A DNA stretch of 64,000 nucleotides from Sinorhizobium sp. 8-89 (GCF_030124325.1 NZ_JASKLR010000010.1:81740-145739), one strand, 5' to 3'. Positions 47,365 through 57,538 are shown, counted from the stretch's first letter. The notes: a model not told the origin generated them from the letters alone. Numbers and translations: made by a program.

Positions 47365-48171
47365 GTGATGCTCGCGGGTGAATTCAAATCGCTTAGGGTT
47401 GCAGTGTTGGGTGTGTCGCTGGCGGTTGGCGCGACTGCCGCCGGGCCTGCGCGAGCGTTCGATCCGGGGGCGGGCGTTTCCAAGGAATCCGGCCCATTCG
47501 CCCTCTTCAAGTTTGGTTTTTCTGCCTACAAGAACGGCAGGAAGGATGAGGCGGTCGAAGCCTATCGCTATGCGGCCGAAAAGGGACATACCGGATCGCG
47601 CTGGGCGCTCGCCAATATGTACGCCTATGGCGACGGGGTCACCGAGGACGACCTCGAGGCATTCAAGATCTACAGCGAAATTGCCCAGCAGGGCGTCGAA
47701 CCCGGATCCGAAGATACCGGATATTTCGTCAACGCGCTGATTTCGCTTGCCGGTTACTATCGGCGCGGCATTCCCGATAGCCCGGTGAAGATGGACCTGA
47801 CGCAGGCTCGGCAGTTGTATTTCCAGGCGGCATCCACTTTTGGTGTCGCGGAGGCGCAGTTTCAACTTGCGCGGATGCTGCTCTCGGGCGAGGGCGGCAG
47901 TGTCAACGTTCAGCAGGCCAAGAAGTGGCTGAACCGTGCGCGCAAGAATGGCCATGCTGGCGCGATGGGCGTTTTCGGAAACGTGATCTTCCAGGAAGGC
48001 CAGACCGTTCGTGGCCTTGCCTACATGACGGCAGCGCTCGATCAGTGTTCGCCGAAGGACAGACCCTGGTTGCAGGCTATGCAGGAGCAGGCTTTCTCGC
48101 TGGCGACCGAAGACGACCGCCGTGTTGCGATCGTCATGTCGCAGAACATGCACCTCCAGGCCGACGACTAA
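47365..48171 (+). CDS. exoR: ExoR, periplasmic regulator of ExoS/ChvI (Sel1-repeat protein)
   Basis: A negative regulator of succinoglycan and positive regulator of motility in Sinorhizobium. It is exported and binds the sensor kinase ExoS, holding the ExoS/ChvI switch off until proteolysed (for example in acid). From GTG 47365 it has 268 residues, the known length; GGAAG lies nine bases upstream. ATG 47368 and TTG 47359 are alternatives. A signal peptide ends near ARA (SLRVAVLGVSLAVGATAAGP). Sel1-type TPR repeats follow: GRKDEAVEAYRYAAEKGHTG, LANMYAYGDGVTEDDLEAF, QFQLARMLLSGEGG and KKWLNRARKNGHAGAMGVFG. The C-terminus reads AIVMSQNMHLQADD. Sequence agreement with ExoR from memory is very high. 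Confidence 0.94.
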   Translation: MMLAGEFKSLRVAVLGVSLAVGATAAGPARAFDPGAGVSKESGPFALFKFGFSAYKNGRKDEAVEAYRYAAEKGHTGSRWALANMYAYGDGVTEDDLEAFKIYSEIAQQGVEPGSEDTGYFVNALISLAGYYRRGIPDSPVKMDLTQARQLYFQAASTFGVAEAQFQLARMLLSGEGGSVNVQQAKKWLNRARKNGHAGAMGVFGNVIFQEGQTVRGLAYMTAALDQCSPKDRPWLQAMQEQAFSLATEDDRRVAIVMSQNMHLQADD

Positions 48172-48191
48172 GCTGGTTGTCGTCCCAAGAA

Positions 48192-48983
48192 CTAGGCCGG
48201 TTCGAACGCGAATTCACCGGCGACCGGCACATGGTCGGACGGTTTTTCCCAAGAGCGCACGTGCTTTTCTATGGAGGTCGACACGAGCTTGTCGGCTGCT
48301 TCGGGCGAGATCATCAGGTGATCGATGCGAATGCCGAAGTTCTTCGGCCAGCACCCGGCTTGGTAATCCCAGAATGAATAAAGCGGTACCTCGTCCGAGG
48401 TGGCACGGACCGCGTCCGTGAATCCGAGATTGCGAAGCCGCCGAAATGCGGCCCGCGTTTCCGGCAGGAAAAGTGCATCGTTCTGCCAGACCTTGACGTC
48501 CCAACAGTCGTGGGCTTCCGGAATGACATTGTAGTCGCCCGCGAGAATGAGCGGCTCTTCGAGCCTCAGCCGTTGCTCAGCGAATTGGGCGAGGCGCTGC
48601 ATCCAGCTTAGCTTGTAGGGGTATTTTTCGCTTTCGACGGGATTTCCGTTCGGCAGATATAGGCAGCATACGCGGATCGCGCCGTGTTTGACGGAGAAAA
48701 CCCCCTCGATGAAGCGCGCCTGCTCATCCGTATCGTCTCCCGGCAGGCCGCGATTGACCTCGTCTGGCCGCAGTTTCGAGAGGAGCGCGACGCCATTGAA
48801 TCCCTTTTGTCCATGCGTTTCCACGTGATAACCGAGCGCTTCGATCTCGCCTCTCGGAAAGCTCTCATCGACTGACTTGATTTCCTGCAGGCAGGCGATG
48901 TCGGGGTTCGATTCCTTAAGCCAGGCGACGAGGCTGTCGACGCGCGCCTTGACGCCGTTGATGTTCCAGGTGGCAATCTTCAT
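48192..48983 (-). CDS. xthA: Exodeoxyribonuclease III
   Basis: An AP endonuclease/3'-5' exonuclease for base-excision repair, 263 residues from ATG 48983; ATG 48992 would add three residues but overlaps the ribosome site. Motifs of the EEP fold are KIATWNINGVKARVDSLVAW, CLQEIKSVDESFP (catalytic Glu), LILAGDYNVIPEAHDCWDV (Asp/Asn) and EKPSDHVPVAGEF (final Asp-His). The gene converges with exoR, with only 20 bp between stops and no clear terminator. Confidence 0.95.
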   Translation of the reverse strand: MKIATWNINGVKARVDSLVAWLKESNPDIACLQEIKSVDESFPRGEIEALGYHVETHGQKGFNGVALLSKLRPDEVNRGLPGDDTDEQARFIEGVFSVKHGAIRVCCLYLPNGNPVESEKYPYKLSWMQRLAQFAEQRLRLEEPLILAGDYNVIPEAHDCWDVKVWQNDALFLPETRAAFRRLRNLGFTDAVRATSDEVPLYSFWDYQAGCWPKNFGIRIDHLMISPEAADKLVSTSIEKHVRSWEKPSDHVPVAGEFAFEPA

Positions 48984-49012
48984 GGCCAGCATCGCCTTTC
49001 ATGTCGGTGAGT

Positions 49013-49117
49013 CCTACTGCATGCTTCGTTAAATCGAAGCCGATCTAAGGGCAAAACAAGCAGCAATTCAAAGTGCCAAAGCGACCACAATGCGTCTGGA
49101 AGGGCGCGGCGCTGTGG
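49013..49117 (-). repeat. RIME-like repeat, copy 5
   Basis: A full minus-strand copy: read in reverse it runs from a partly degraded GC-rich end (GCGCCGCGCCCTTCCAGACGC) through GGCACTTTGAATTGCTGC to the terminal palindrome TTAGATCGGCTTCGATTTAA. It lies between xthA and the cardiolipin synthase gene. Confidence 0.75.
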
Positions 49118-49289
49118 CGGCGATTCGTTGTAGCGGCTGCGAATTCTTTTGACAAATCCGTTCCCTCCAACATCTGTGGGTACGGAAAACCGGCGCCGGA
49201 AAGCGTCTAAATCTCGCTCTCTGCGCGCGGCGATACTGCTCACGGTTGCAGGAATTGATTCCGCCCTGTCTCGCTCTATAGTCCCGCGC

Positions 49290-50753
49290 ATGATCCAGTT
49301 CGTCGAAAACTACTGGCCGCATTTTCTGGCGCTGCTTTCCTTCGCTTTGGGCGTGCCGGCGATTATCCATGCGGCGATGACCAAGGACGATGTGCGCGCC
49401 GCCGCGGGCTGGGTCGGCGTCGTGCTCCTGTCACCGGTGATCGGGGCGGCGATATACGCCGTTGCCGGTATCAATCGCATCCGCCGTACGTCCATCGGCC
49501 TGCAACGCTCGCTGCTGCGGCCGCGAGGAGCAGATCAATATGGCCGTTACGACGTGACGCATGACGAGGTCGCCGTCCGCTTCGGCCATCGCTTTGCCGC
49601 GATGAAGATGCTTGGTGACAGGGTTGCGCGTCACGCGATGTCGACAGGAAACCACATCACCATGTTGGAAGGTGGCGACACGGTCTATGCCGCGATGCTT
49701 GAGGAAATCGCCGGCGCACGGCGCAGCATCCTCATAGAAAGCTATATCTTCGACAGGGATCCGATCGGCCTGCGCTTTGCCGATGCGCTGATTGCTGCGG
49801 TGAAGCGCGGCGTCGGTGTCAGGGTTTTGATCGATGCGGTCGGCGCGCGCTATTCGGTGCCGAGCGTGGTCAGCTACCTGAAGGAGGGCGGAGTGCCGAC
49901 CGCGGTCTTCAACGGCAACATCATCATGGGGCTGAGACTACCCTATGCCAATCTTCGCACCCACCGGAAAATCTTGGTGGTGGATGGCGTCGTCGCCTTC
50001 GCAGGCGGTATGAACATTCGGGCTGGCTTCAGTGCGGAAGTGGCAGGAAAGGCTGCTTCCTTCGACACGCATTTCCGTGTCACCGGACCTGTTGTCACCG
50101 ACATTTTCCAGGTCGCCGCAGAAGATTGGCAATTTTCGAGCGGGGAGAGCCTGGAGGGCGACGCGTGGAAGATCGGGGTGCTAAAGGACATGCCGGACGC
50201 GCCTCCGGTGCTCATGCGCGCCGTGCCGTCCGGTCCGGACAGCACGAATGAGACCAACCACAAAATGCTGATGGGCGCGTTCTCGGTTGCGCGCCAGCAT
50301 ATCCGCCTGATGTCGCCGTATTTCCTTCCAGACAAGGAGTTGATCAGCGCCCTGGTGACCGCCGCCCGAAGGGGTGTGGAAGTGGACATTGTCGTGCCCG
50401 CGATCAACAATCTGACCCTCATCGACCGGGCAATGACCGCGCAATTCGACCAGGTTCTCAAGGGCCATTGCCGCGTCTGGCGGGCGCAGGGAGCGTTCAA
50501 CCATTCCAAACTGATGGTCGTCGACGAGCGTTGGACCTATGTCGGTTCGAGCAACCTCGATCCACGCTCGCTGCGCCTCAACTTCGAATTCGATCTGGAG
50601 GTTCTTGACGACGCCTTTGCGCGCGCAGTCAGCAACAAGATCTGCGCGATATTGACGACGGCGGAGGAGGTCACGCTTGCGGGACTCCGTGAGCAGCCTT
50701 TTCCAAATCGTCTGGCGAACCGCCTTCTCTGGCTGGGGTCACCCTATCTATAG
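49290..50753 (+). CDS. cls: Cardiolipin synthase (phospholipase D type)
   Basis: A membrane enzyme that condenses two phosphatidylglycerols to cardiolipin. From ATG 49290 it has 487 residues: two N-terminal spans (YWPHFLALLSFALGVPAIIH and AAGWVGVVLLSPVIGAAIYA) and two PLD domains with HKD motifs. The first is LRTHRKILVVDGVVAFAGGM and the second is AFNHSKLMVVDERWTYVGSS. The frame opens upstream to 49149, but that part is not conserved and adds no signal. The length equals the E. coli ClsA class. It draws on CDP-diacylglycerol made by CdsA (23657) through phosphatidylglycerol. It converges with the Fe-S carrier gene. Confidence 0.93.
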   Translation: MIQFVENYWPHFLALLSFALGVPAIIHAAMTKDDVRAAAGWVGVVLLSPVIGAAIYAVAGINRIRRTSIGLQRSLLRPRGADQYGRYDVTHDEVAVRFGHRFAAMKMLGDRVARHAMSTGNHITMLEGGDTVYAAMLEEIAGARRSILIESYIFDRDPIGLRFADALIAAVKRGVGVRVLIDAVGARYSVPSVVSYLKEGGVPTAVFNGNIIMGLRLPYANLRTHRKILVVDGVVAFAGGMNIRAGFSAEVAGKAASFDTHFRVTGPVVTDIFQVAAEDWQFSSGESLEGDAWKIGVLKDMPDAPPVLMRAVPSGPDSTNETNHKMLMGAFSVARQHIRLMSPYFLPDKELISALVTAARRGVEVDIVVPAINNLTLIDRAMTAQFDQVLKGHCRVWRAQGAFNHSKLMVVDERWTYVGSSNLDPRSLRLNFEFDLEVLDDAFARAVSNKICAILTTAEEVTLAGLREQPFPNRLANRLLWLGSPYL

Positions 50754-50804
50754 CCAAAGCTCGGCCTCGGGGACTCGAAGCGTGGGACTCAACTCTGGCG
50801 TTCG

Positions 50805-51137
50805 TCAGATCGAAAAGCTCGTCCCGCAGCCGCAGCTTGCGACGGCATTCGGATTCTTGATCTGGAAGGATTGGCCGAGCAGGTTGTCGACGAAATCGAT
50901 TTCCGAACCGCCCATATAGACGAGGGAGAGGCTGTCGATCAGGACCTTGGCATTCCCTTTTTCGAGAACCAGATCGTCATCGTTTTCTGTGTCGACCAGA
51001 TCGAACTTATAGGAAAAACCGGAACACCCGCCGCCTTCGACGGAGACACGCATCGCGCTCTTGTCCTTTTCCGTCTGGAGAATTGTGGCGATGCGCTTGG
51101 CAGCCGCGTCGGAAAGGGTGACTGTTTCCTGTGTCAT
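50805..51137 (-). CDS. A-type iron-sulfur cluster carrier (IscA/ErpA/HesB family)
   Basis: A 110-residue protein of the HesB fold that delivers Fe-S clusters to apoproteins. It has LSDAAAKRIATILQTEKDKS, MRVSVEGGGCSGFSYKFDLV with the first cysteine, and the C-terminal ASCGCGTSFSI with the C-x-C pair; these three cysteines bind the cluster. The central DSLSLVYMGGSEIDFVDNLL is typical for the ErpA branch. Whether it is IscA or ErpA is not decided by sequence alone. It is divergent from dgt. Confidence 0.92.
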   Translation of the reverse strand: MTQETVTLSDAAAKRIATILQTEKDKSAMRVSVEGGGCSGFSYKFDLVDTENDDDLVLEKGNAKVLIDSLSLVYMGGSEIDFVDNLLGQSFQIKNPNAVASCGCGTSFSI

Positions 51138-51352
51138 ATCTGCCTCCTGCCGGGGTCAAGAACCGGAGAGATTCGTACTCGCGCTCGGCATTCCGACGGG
51201 TCAAGCCGGAGAATCGGCTTGAATACCTGGCGCCAAGCCATTGATCTGTCTTCAGGACCCTCACGGCATTTCGCGCCGGCTTTCCTGTAGCGTACACTAT
51301 AGGTATGAAGGCTTGAATGTCCCGTCAATGGGACGGCCGGCACAGGTGAGAA

Positions 51353-52567
51353 ATGACTTTCGACAGACAGGCCCTCGGATTCGGTTACGGCGAGCACGCC
51401 GTCTTTGCGTCGGATCCCTGGGCCACGCGCGGCAGGCTCTATTCGGAGGCCGGCAGCCCGACCCGTTCCGATTTTCAGCGTGACCGCGATCGCATCGTCC
51501 ATACGACGGCATTTCGCCGGTTGAAGCACAAGACGCAGGTCTTCATCGCTGCCGATGGTGACCACTACCGCACCCGCCTCACGCATACGATCGAAGTCGC
51601 GCAGATCGCACGCGCACTGGCACGCGCCCTGAAGCTCGATGAGGACCTTGCGGAGGGCGTTGCTCTTGTGCATGACTTCGGCCATACGCCCTTCGGGCAT
51701 ACTGGGGAAGACGCGCTGCACGAGGTGCTGAAGCCCTATGGCGGCTTCGACCACAATGCGCAGTCGCTACGCATCGTCACCAAGCTGGAACGGCGCTATG
51801 CGGAATTCGACGGCTTGAATCTTACCTGGGAGAGCCTTGAGGGCCTCGTCAAGCACAACGGCCCTCTGACGCCGGCTGGCGAAGGGACGCGCGGTCCGGT
51901 TCCGCAGCCGATCCTGGACTATTGCGCCCTGCACGATCTCGAGCTCGCGAGTTTTGCGAGCCTTGAGGCCCAGGTCGCTGCGATTGCCGACGATATCGCC
52001 TACAATACCCATGACATAGATGACGGCCTGCGCGCGGGATACCTGACTTTCGAGATGTTGGAGGAGGTTCCGTTTCTCGCGTGTTTGATGCGCGAGGTCC
52101 ATGATCGGTATCCTAGGCTGGAAAGCAGCCGGTTTACCCACGAGATCATGCGGCGCCAGATTACGGCGATGGTGGAAGACGTCATTGGCGTCGCGCAGGC
52201 GCGTATTCGCGAAATCCGCCCACAGAGCGCGGGCGACGTGCGGCTGGCGGGCAGGGCGATTGCCACGTTCTCGGAGGAGATGAGTGAGACCGATCGGCAG
52301 ATCAAGCATCTTCTGATGACCCGCATCTACCGCCATCCCGAGGTGATGAGGGTGCGGCAGGGAGCGGCCTCGATCGTCACCGATCTGTATCGAGCCTTCA
52401 TGGCCGATCCGCTTCTTATGAAGGAACACTACTGGATCGACCAGATCGCCGGAATGGCGGAACCGGCCCGGGCACGCCACGTTGGAGATTATCTCGCCGG
52501 GATGACGGACACTTTTGCGATCAGTGCGCATAGGCGCTTGTTTGACCATACGCCTGATTTGCGGTAG
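51353..52567 (+). CDS. dgt: Deoxyguanosinetriphosphate triphosphohydrolase-like protein
   Basis: An HD-domain dNTPase of 404 residues that splits dGTP (and often other dNTPs) into nucleoside and triphosphate. It shows the HD metal motif [19 protein letters not shown], then [20 protein letters not shown], the family block [20 protein letters not shown], and [20 protein letters not shown] with the last metal ligands. This is the type 2 (Dgt-like, about 400 residues) class common in Alphaproteobacteria. The ATG at 51353 is preceded by CAGGTGAGAA. It is followed at 97 bp by argS. Confidence 0.92.
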   Translation: MTFDRQALGFGYGEHAVFASDPWATRGRLYSEAGSPTRSDFQRDRDRIVHTTAFRRLKHKTQVFIAADGDHYRTRLTHTIEVAQIARALARALKLDEDLAEGVALVHDFGHTPFGHTGEDALHEVLKPYGGFDHNAQSLRIVTKLERRYAEFDGLNLTWESLEGLVKHNGPLTPAGEGTRGPVPQPILDYCALHDLELASFASLEAQVAAIADDIAYNTHDIDDGLRAGYLTFEMLEEVPFLACLMREVHDRYPRLESSRFTHEIMRRQITAMVEDVIGVAQARIREIRPQSAGDVRLAGRAIATFSEEMSETDRQIKHLLMTRIYRHPEVMRVRQGAASIVTDLYRAFMADPLLMKEHYWIDQIAGMAEPARARHVGDYLAGMTDTFAISAHRRLFDHTPDLR

Positions 52568-52663
52568 TGACGCCCCGCCCGGAGGCTGCAGGTTCGTCGA
52601 ACCCGGCCTCCTTTTGAGTTTTGCGCCATACTCCAGTTTGGCTGGAAAAAGCGGACGGATCAG

Positions 52664-54424
52664 ATGAACCTTTTCACAGACTTCGAATCAAGAATTAAAA
52701 ACATTCTAGAAGCGCTTGATATCGTGCGTGAAAAGCGAGCCGACCTTGATTTCGGGCGCATCAATGTCGAGCCGCCGCGCGATGCGAGCCATGGCGACGT
52801 TGCAACCAATGCGGCGATGGTTCTCGCAAAATCGCTGGGCATGAATCCGCGCGCGCTCGCCGATCTGATCGTAGAGAAGCTGCGGCAAGATCCGGAAATC
52901 ACCGAAGTCTCCGTTGCTGGACCGGGTTTCATCAACGTTCGCCTCTCGGTCCCCTATTGGCAGAAGCTCCTGGCTTCGGTGGTGAGGGCGGGGACCGACT
53001 ACGGCCGCAGCACCGTCGGTGCCGGACGCAAGGTGAACGTAGAATACGTCTCCGCCAACCCAACCGGGCCGATGCATGTCGGGCATTGCCGCGGCGCGGT
53101 TGTCGGCGATGCGCTGGCCAATCTTCTCGCCTTTGCCGGCTACGACGTGACCAAGGAATATTACATCAACGACGCGGGCTCGCAGATCGATGTTCTGGCG
53201 CGTTCGGCGTTCCTGCGCTATCGGCAGGCGCTCGGCGAGGACATCGGAGAGATCCCGCCGGGCCTCTATCCTGGTGACTATCTCGTGCCGGTGGGCGAGG
53301 CGCTGGCGGACGAATTCGGCACGAGCCTCAGGATCATGCCGGACGACAAGTGGATGCCGCTCGTCAAGGAGCGCGTGATCGACGCGATGATGGCGATGAT
53401 CCGCGAGGATCTGGCTGCACTGAACGTCCATCACGATGTGTTTTTCTCCGAGCGGACGCTGCACGACAACAACGCAACGCGGATCCGCACGGCAATTAAT
53501 GACCTCACGTTCAAGGGGCACGTCTACAAGGGCACGCTGCCGCCGCCGAAGGGGCAATTGCCGGAGGATTGGGAAGACCGCGAACAGACACTGTTTCGCT
53601 CGACGGAGGTCGGCGACGATATCGACCGTCCGCTGATCAAGTCCGACGGCAGTTATACCTATTTTGCCGCCGACGTTGCTTACTTCAAAGACAAGTTCGA
53701 TCGCGGCTTCAACGAAATGATCTATGTGCTCGGCGCTGATCACGGCGGCTACGTCAAGCGGCTGGAAGCACTGGCGCGCGCCGTGTCGGGTGAGACAGCC
53801 AAGCTGAAGGTGCTGCTTTGCCAGCTCGTCAAGCTCTATCGCGGCGGCGAACCGGTGAAGATGTCCAAGCGGTCCGGCGACTTCGTAACGCTGCGCGACG
53901 TTGTCGATGAAGTCGGCCGCGACCCGGTTCGCTTCATGATGATCTACCGGAAGAACTCGGAGCCTCTCGACTTCGACTTCGCCAAGGTCACCGAACAGTC
54001 GAAGGATAACCCGGTCTTCTACGTGCAGTATGCGCATGCGCGTTGCTGCTCGGTGTTCCGTCAGGCGGCGGAAGCGTTTCCTGACCTTGATTTCTCGTCG
54101 CTTGATCTTGCCGCAGCAGTGACGGGTGCAATCGTTGATCCTGCAGAGATGCAGCTTGTCGCCAAGCTGGCAGAATATCCCCGTGTCATCGAGGCGGCGG
54201 CACTCTCGCAGGAGCCCCACCGAATCGCTTTTTATCTGTATGATCTTGCCGCAGTCTTCCACGGACACTGGAACAAAGGTAAAGAAAATCCTGAATTACG
54301 TTTTGTTAACGATAAGGACAGAGAATTAAGCATTGCCAGACTCGGGCTGGTGCATGCTGTCGCCTCGGTACTGAAGTCGGGCCTGTCTATTACAGGCACT
54401 TCAGCGCCGGAAGAGATGCGGTAA
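52664..54424 (+). CDS. argS: Arginyl-tRNA synthetase
   Basis: A class I synthetase of 586 residues. It has the N-terminal Add-1 domain ([20 protein letters not shown]), the HIGH-type motif in [20 protein letters not shown], a [16 protein letters not shown] stretch (a KMSK-type loop, which many ArgRS lack) and the anticodon-binding DALR domain at the end. The open frame and length are normal. It begins the argS-SPOR-nagZ-scpA-scpB series that is conserved in Alphaproteobacteria. Confidence 0.97.
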   Translation: MNLFTDFESRIKNILEALDIVREKRADLDFGRINVEPPRDASHGDVATNAAMVLAKSLGMNPRALADLIVEKLRQDPEITEVSVAGPGFINVRLSVPYWQKLLASVVRAGTDYGRSTVGAGRKVNVEYVSANPTGPMHVGHCRGAVVGDALANLLAFAGYDVTKEYYINDAGSQIDVLARSAFLRYRQALGEDIGEIPPGLYPGDYLVPVGEALADEFGTSLRIMPDDKWMPLVKERVIDAMMAMIREDLAALNVHHDVFFSERTLHDNNATRIRTAINDLTFKGHVYKGTLPPPKGQLPEDWEDREQTLFRSTEVGDDIDRPLIKSDGSYTYFAADVAYFKDKFDRGFNEMIYVLGADHGGYVKRLEALARAVSGETAKLKVLLCQLVKLYRGGEPVKMSKRSGDFVTLRDVVDEVGRDPVRFMMIYRKNSEPLDFDFAKVTEQSKDNPVFYVQYAHARCCSVFRQAAEAFPDLDFSSLDLAAAVTGAIVDPAEMQLVAKLAEYPRVIEAAALSQEPHRIAFYLYDLAAVFHGHWNKGKENPELRFVNDKDRELSIARLGLVHAVASVLKSGLSITGTSAPEEMR

Positions 54425-54487
54425 GTATTGTCACCATTTCCCCACAATGCACTGGCAAACGAACGCAGGCAATTGTGAGTGGAGAGT

Positions 54488-57484
54488 ATGGCAGACAAAC
54501 AATTCGCACGAAGCGGGCCGGCAGAATTCGACGTATTGGCCGACGATGATCCGTTGAGCGAACTTGCCCGCATTGTCGGTTACGATGCTCGGCCAGCCGT
54601 TCAGCAATTGCAGGAACTGCAGCGTCACCAGGAGGCGGTCCGGCGGGACCCCGCCTTCGACCTCGAAGAAGAGCTTCTTCGCGAATTTGATAGCTATGAC
54701 GCTCCGCGTGCGGTTGCGGTTCATCCGGACAGCGGGCTTGTCGAACATCCGGCCGCCGGGGGCGTGGCGGAGCAGCATTACGGCGATCCGGATGGCGCTT
54801 TCGCGCCTGCCGAGGCGATTGTCGAGAACTTCGCGCCTGCGGTCGAAGACAGCGTTTCTCCGATTTCCGAGCCGATCGAAGATCGACATGACGAGCTGGC
54901 TTCGCTGGCTCCCGTTGTCGACGCCGCGGCGCCGGCCGAACTCGATGCAGCCGACGTCGCCGAGTTTCCGGCGGTCGACCTGGAGCGCGAACTCGAACTT
55001 TCGCTCGGCTACGAGGACTTGTCGCTTGCTGAGGACGCGCAAGGTTCCAACGATATCCGCTCGAGTGGCAGCATTCAGTCGCACTCGGAGCGGCGTGGGG
55101 CGTTCGACGCGCCCGCTATTGGTGCGTCGTATGTGCCTCTTGCTCTTCACGCGGCCGCCTTCGCCGGGGCGGGCAAGCTCTCGGTAAGCTCGGAACCAGT
55201 CTTTATCGACATGGCGGACGAACTTGCCAGGCGCAACGAGGAAGCGGCTGCGGCTGCGGCCACTGACGTTGCCGTCGCAGCGCCAGCTGCCGCTTCGCCT
55301 GGCCCTCAGGGCGATGTCGATCAGCTGCTTGCTGACGTTGAGCGTTTTCCAGTGCCGGTCGCGACAGGTTTGGTGGCAGCCGCCGTGGAGGCCCATCCGG
55401 CCGTTCATGCGCGCCCCGCTTCGCCCGTCAAGAAGAGCAGCTATCCTTTCAAGCCGACCTTCAGCCGTGCGACGCCGGTTGCGTCTGCGACCGGTGCGTC
55501 GCAGCAGCGCGCCTTTGCCGCGCCCATAGTCGAGCCGATCGTCGCGAAAATGCCCGCAGCGCCCGCCGCTTCGCCGGTGGCGACGCCGGCGCCCGTCCTG
55601 GCACCCGAGCCTGTTCAGGAGTTGGAACCTGTTCAGGAGTTGGAGGCGGTCGAGTCGGAACCCAGCTTCGACATCGAGAATTTCGAACTGGAACTGTCTG
55701 AAATCGCCCTCGACATCGACCCGCCGAAAGATGATGTGCAAGGCGATGTCCAAACGGCGGCCGAGCAGCCGGTTGTCGCTCATCCTGCATTGGTCGAGCC
55801 TGCGGTGCAGCCGTTCCTGCAGGCGCTGTCGGTGCCTGTTGAGGCCGAAATCCGCCGCGACGAGCCGCAGGCGGCGACGCCGGTGATCGCAGATGAGGAA
55901 GCTCCGGTCGAAAGCGTATTGCCTTTCGATCCCGCAATGATTGCCGAGCCGGAAAGCGGGGTGGCGCCGATCGCGGACGTCGAAGTGCCGCAACTGCCGG
56001 CCCTGGACGCCGAAGAGAAGCCCGTCGTCTATCCGACTGACTACGACCTGGATATCGACGCGGAGATGGCGCAGCTTTTTGGCGCGCCAGCGCCACGGAG
56101 CGGTACGCGTGTCGACGATCACGGCGCTGATGCCGCCGCGCTGCCGGCGGCGAAGGCAAATTCTCAGGCAGTGGCGGTCGACGATTTCGATGAATTCGAA
56201 AAGGCGATGGAAGAAGACTTCCAGCGGTCGATGGCCGAGCGTCAAGACACGGCGCAGGATACAGAGCGTCTGGCGGCGCCGAGACTGGACCGCACCACGG
56301 AATACGGGGAGCAGGGCTACGGTCGCCGCTCGCAGCGTACGATGCTTCTGGCCGCCAGCGTAGCGGGCGTCATCATCCTTGGCGGAGCTGGCGTCTATGC
56401 GTGGATGGGTGGGAGCAGTGCCGTCCTGTCTGGAGATGGTCCGAAGATTATCCTGGCGGACAAGGACCCGGTAAAGGTCGTCCCGGAAGTGAAGGGCGGC
56501 AAGACCGTACCCAACCAGGACAAGGCCGTCTACGATCGCGTCGCCGGAGCGCAGGGGGATGCACCTCGCCAGGAGGCCTTGGTCTCCTCGACCGAGGAGC
56601 CGATGGATGTCGTCCAAAGAACGCTGACGCCGGAGACTCTGCCGCTGGAAGGCAGCGAGGGTGAGGAGGCGTTGACGGCCGCCTTGCCGGCGGAAGACGA
56701 GGAAGTGGCGCGCCTGCTGCCTGACGAAGAAACAAGCGATGCCGCGTCGGCCGAGGAGGAAAAAGCTCCTGCGGTTGCGCCGCGCAAGGTCCGCACGATG
56801 ATCGTCAAGCCCGACGGCACGCTGGTCGCTCGCGAAGAGCCGGTGGCTCCGCCGGCGAATGACGCGACGGCAATCGGCAACAATCAAGCCATTCCCGCGA
56901 CCGCCTCCGGTCAGGCTGCGGCCTCCGGTTCGAAGGGGGCGGCAACCGTCGCCGATGCGGGCTCTGAACTGCGCGCCGGTGAACAACCGGCCGCCGGAGC
57001 CGAAAAGGTCGCCCTTGCCGCGCCAAGCGATGCTTCCGTCGAGGAGCTCGCTCCGGTTCGCAGTGTGAAGACGACAGCGGTTGGCGGTCAGCTGGCACCT
57101 GTGCCGCAGACGCGTCCGACAGGCCAGGACGATGCCAGAGCTTCAGCGAACGCAGAGAAAACGCCGGCGGAAAAGGAAGCCGTGACGGAAACGGCGAATG
57201 CCGCACCGGCCGCGCCGCTTGCGACCGCGTCCGTGCCCGCAGGCAGCTACGTGATCCAGATCGCATCGCTGCCCTCGGAAGCAGAAGCGCAGAAGAGCTA
57301 CAACAATCTGTCCGCGAAGTTTGCGGGCGTGATCGGTGGCCGCGGCGTTGATATTCGCAAGGCTGAGATCAGCGGCAAGGGCACCTATTACCGGGTGCGT
57401 ATTCCGGCCGGCACGCGGGAGGAGGCCAATGCCCTCTGCTCTCGTTACAAGAGCGCCGGCGGAAGTTGCCTCGTGACGAAGTAA
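54488..57484 (+). CDS. Very large SPOR-domain membrane protein
   Basis: A 998-residue protein with a single central membrane span (MLLAASVAGVIILGGAGVYA, around residues 619-638). The 615 residues before it are cytoplasmic, very acidic and Pro/Ala/Glu/Val-rich with little predicted order; only short blocks (LARIVGYDARPAVQQLQELQ at the start, EEKPVVYPTDYDLDIDAEMA) look conserved. After the span comes a low-complexity periplasmic linker and a C-terminal SPOR domain (GSYVIQIASLPSEAEAQKSY to the end, residues about 917-998), which binds denuded glycan at division sites. Homologues lie between argS and nagZ in many Alphaproteobacteria. The start ATG 54488 has GGAGAG upstream; GTG 54479 is possible. 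A role in division or polar growth is likely but inferred. Confidence 0.82.
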   Translation: MADKQFARSGPAEFDVLADDDPLSELARIVGYDARPAVQQLQELQRHQEAVRRDPAFDLEEELLREFDSYDAPRAVAVHPDSGLVEHPAAGGVAEQHYGDPDGAFAPAEAIVENFAPAVEDSVSPISEPIEDRHDELASLAPVVDAAAPAELDAADVAEFPAVDLERELELSLGYEDLSLAEDAQGSNDIRSSGSIQSHSERRGAFDAPAIGASYVPLALHAAAFAGAGKLSVSSEPVFIDMADELARRNEEAAAAAATDVAVAAPAAASPGPQGDVDQLLADVERFPVPVATGLVAAAVEAHPAVHARPASPVKKSSYPFKPTFSRATPVASATGASQQRAFAAPIVEPIVAKMPAAPAASPVATPAPVLAPEPVQELEPVQELEAVESEPSFDIENFELELSEIALDIDPPKDDVQGDVQTAAEQPVVAHPALVEPAVQPFLQALSVPVEAEIRRDEPQAATPVIADEEAPVESVLPFDPAMIAEPESGVAPIADVEVPQLPALDAEEKPVVYPTDYDLDIDAEMAQLFGAPAPRSGTRVDDHGADAAALPAAKANSQAVAVDDFDEFEKAMEEDFQRSMAERQDTAQDTERLAAPRLDRTTEYGEQGYGRRSQRTMLLAASVAGVIILGGAGVYAWMGGSSAVLSGDGPKIILADKDPVKVVPEVKGGKTVPNQDKAVYDRVAGAQGDAPRQEALVSSTEEPMDVVQRTLTPETLPLEGSEGEEALTAALPAEDEEVARLLPDEETSDAASAEEEKAPAVAPRKVRTMIVKPDGTLVAREEPVAPPANDATAIGNNQAIPATASGQAAASGSKGAATVADAGSELRAGEQPAAGAEKVALAAPSDASVEELAPVRSVKTTAVGGQLAPVPQTRPTGQDDARASANAEKTPAEKEAVTETANAAPAAPLATASVPAGSYVIQIASLPSEAEAQKSYNNLSAKFAGVIGGRGVDIRKAEISGKGTYYRVRIPAGTREEANALCSRYKSAGGSCLVTK

Positions 57485-57501
57485 GTCCGGGAATGAAACA
57501 G

Positions 57502-57538
57502 AACGGGGCGCGGCAGAAATGTCGCGCTCGTTTCTTTT
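57502..57538 (+). terminator. Terminator after the SPOR gene
   Basis: AACGGGGCGCGGCA (57502-57515) and TGTCGCGCTCGTT (57520-57532) form a stem with one G-T pair and a bulge, followed by TTCTTTT. Confidence 0.65.

Noticed and set aside
52706..54268. 520-codon minus-strand frame opposite argS
   Set aside because: argS has full synthetase motifs; the antisense frame is a codon-bias shadow.
54431..56986. 851-codon open frame on the minus strand
   Set aside because: It lies opposite the SPOR-domain gene, is Arg-rich throughout, and lacks a ribosome site or recognisable motif.
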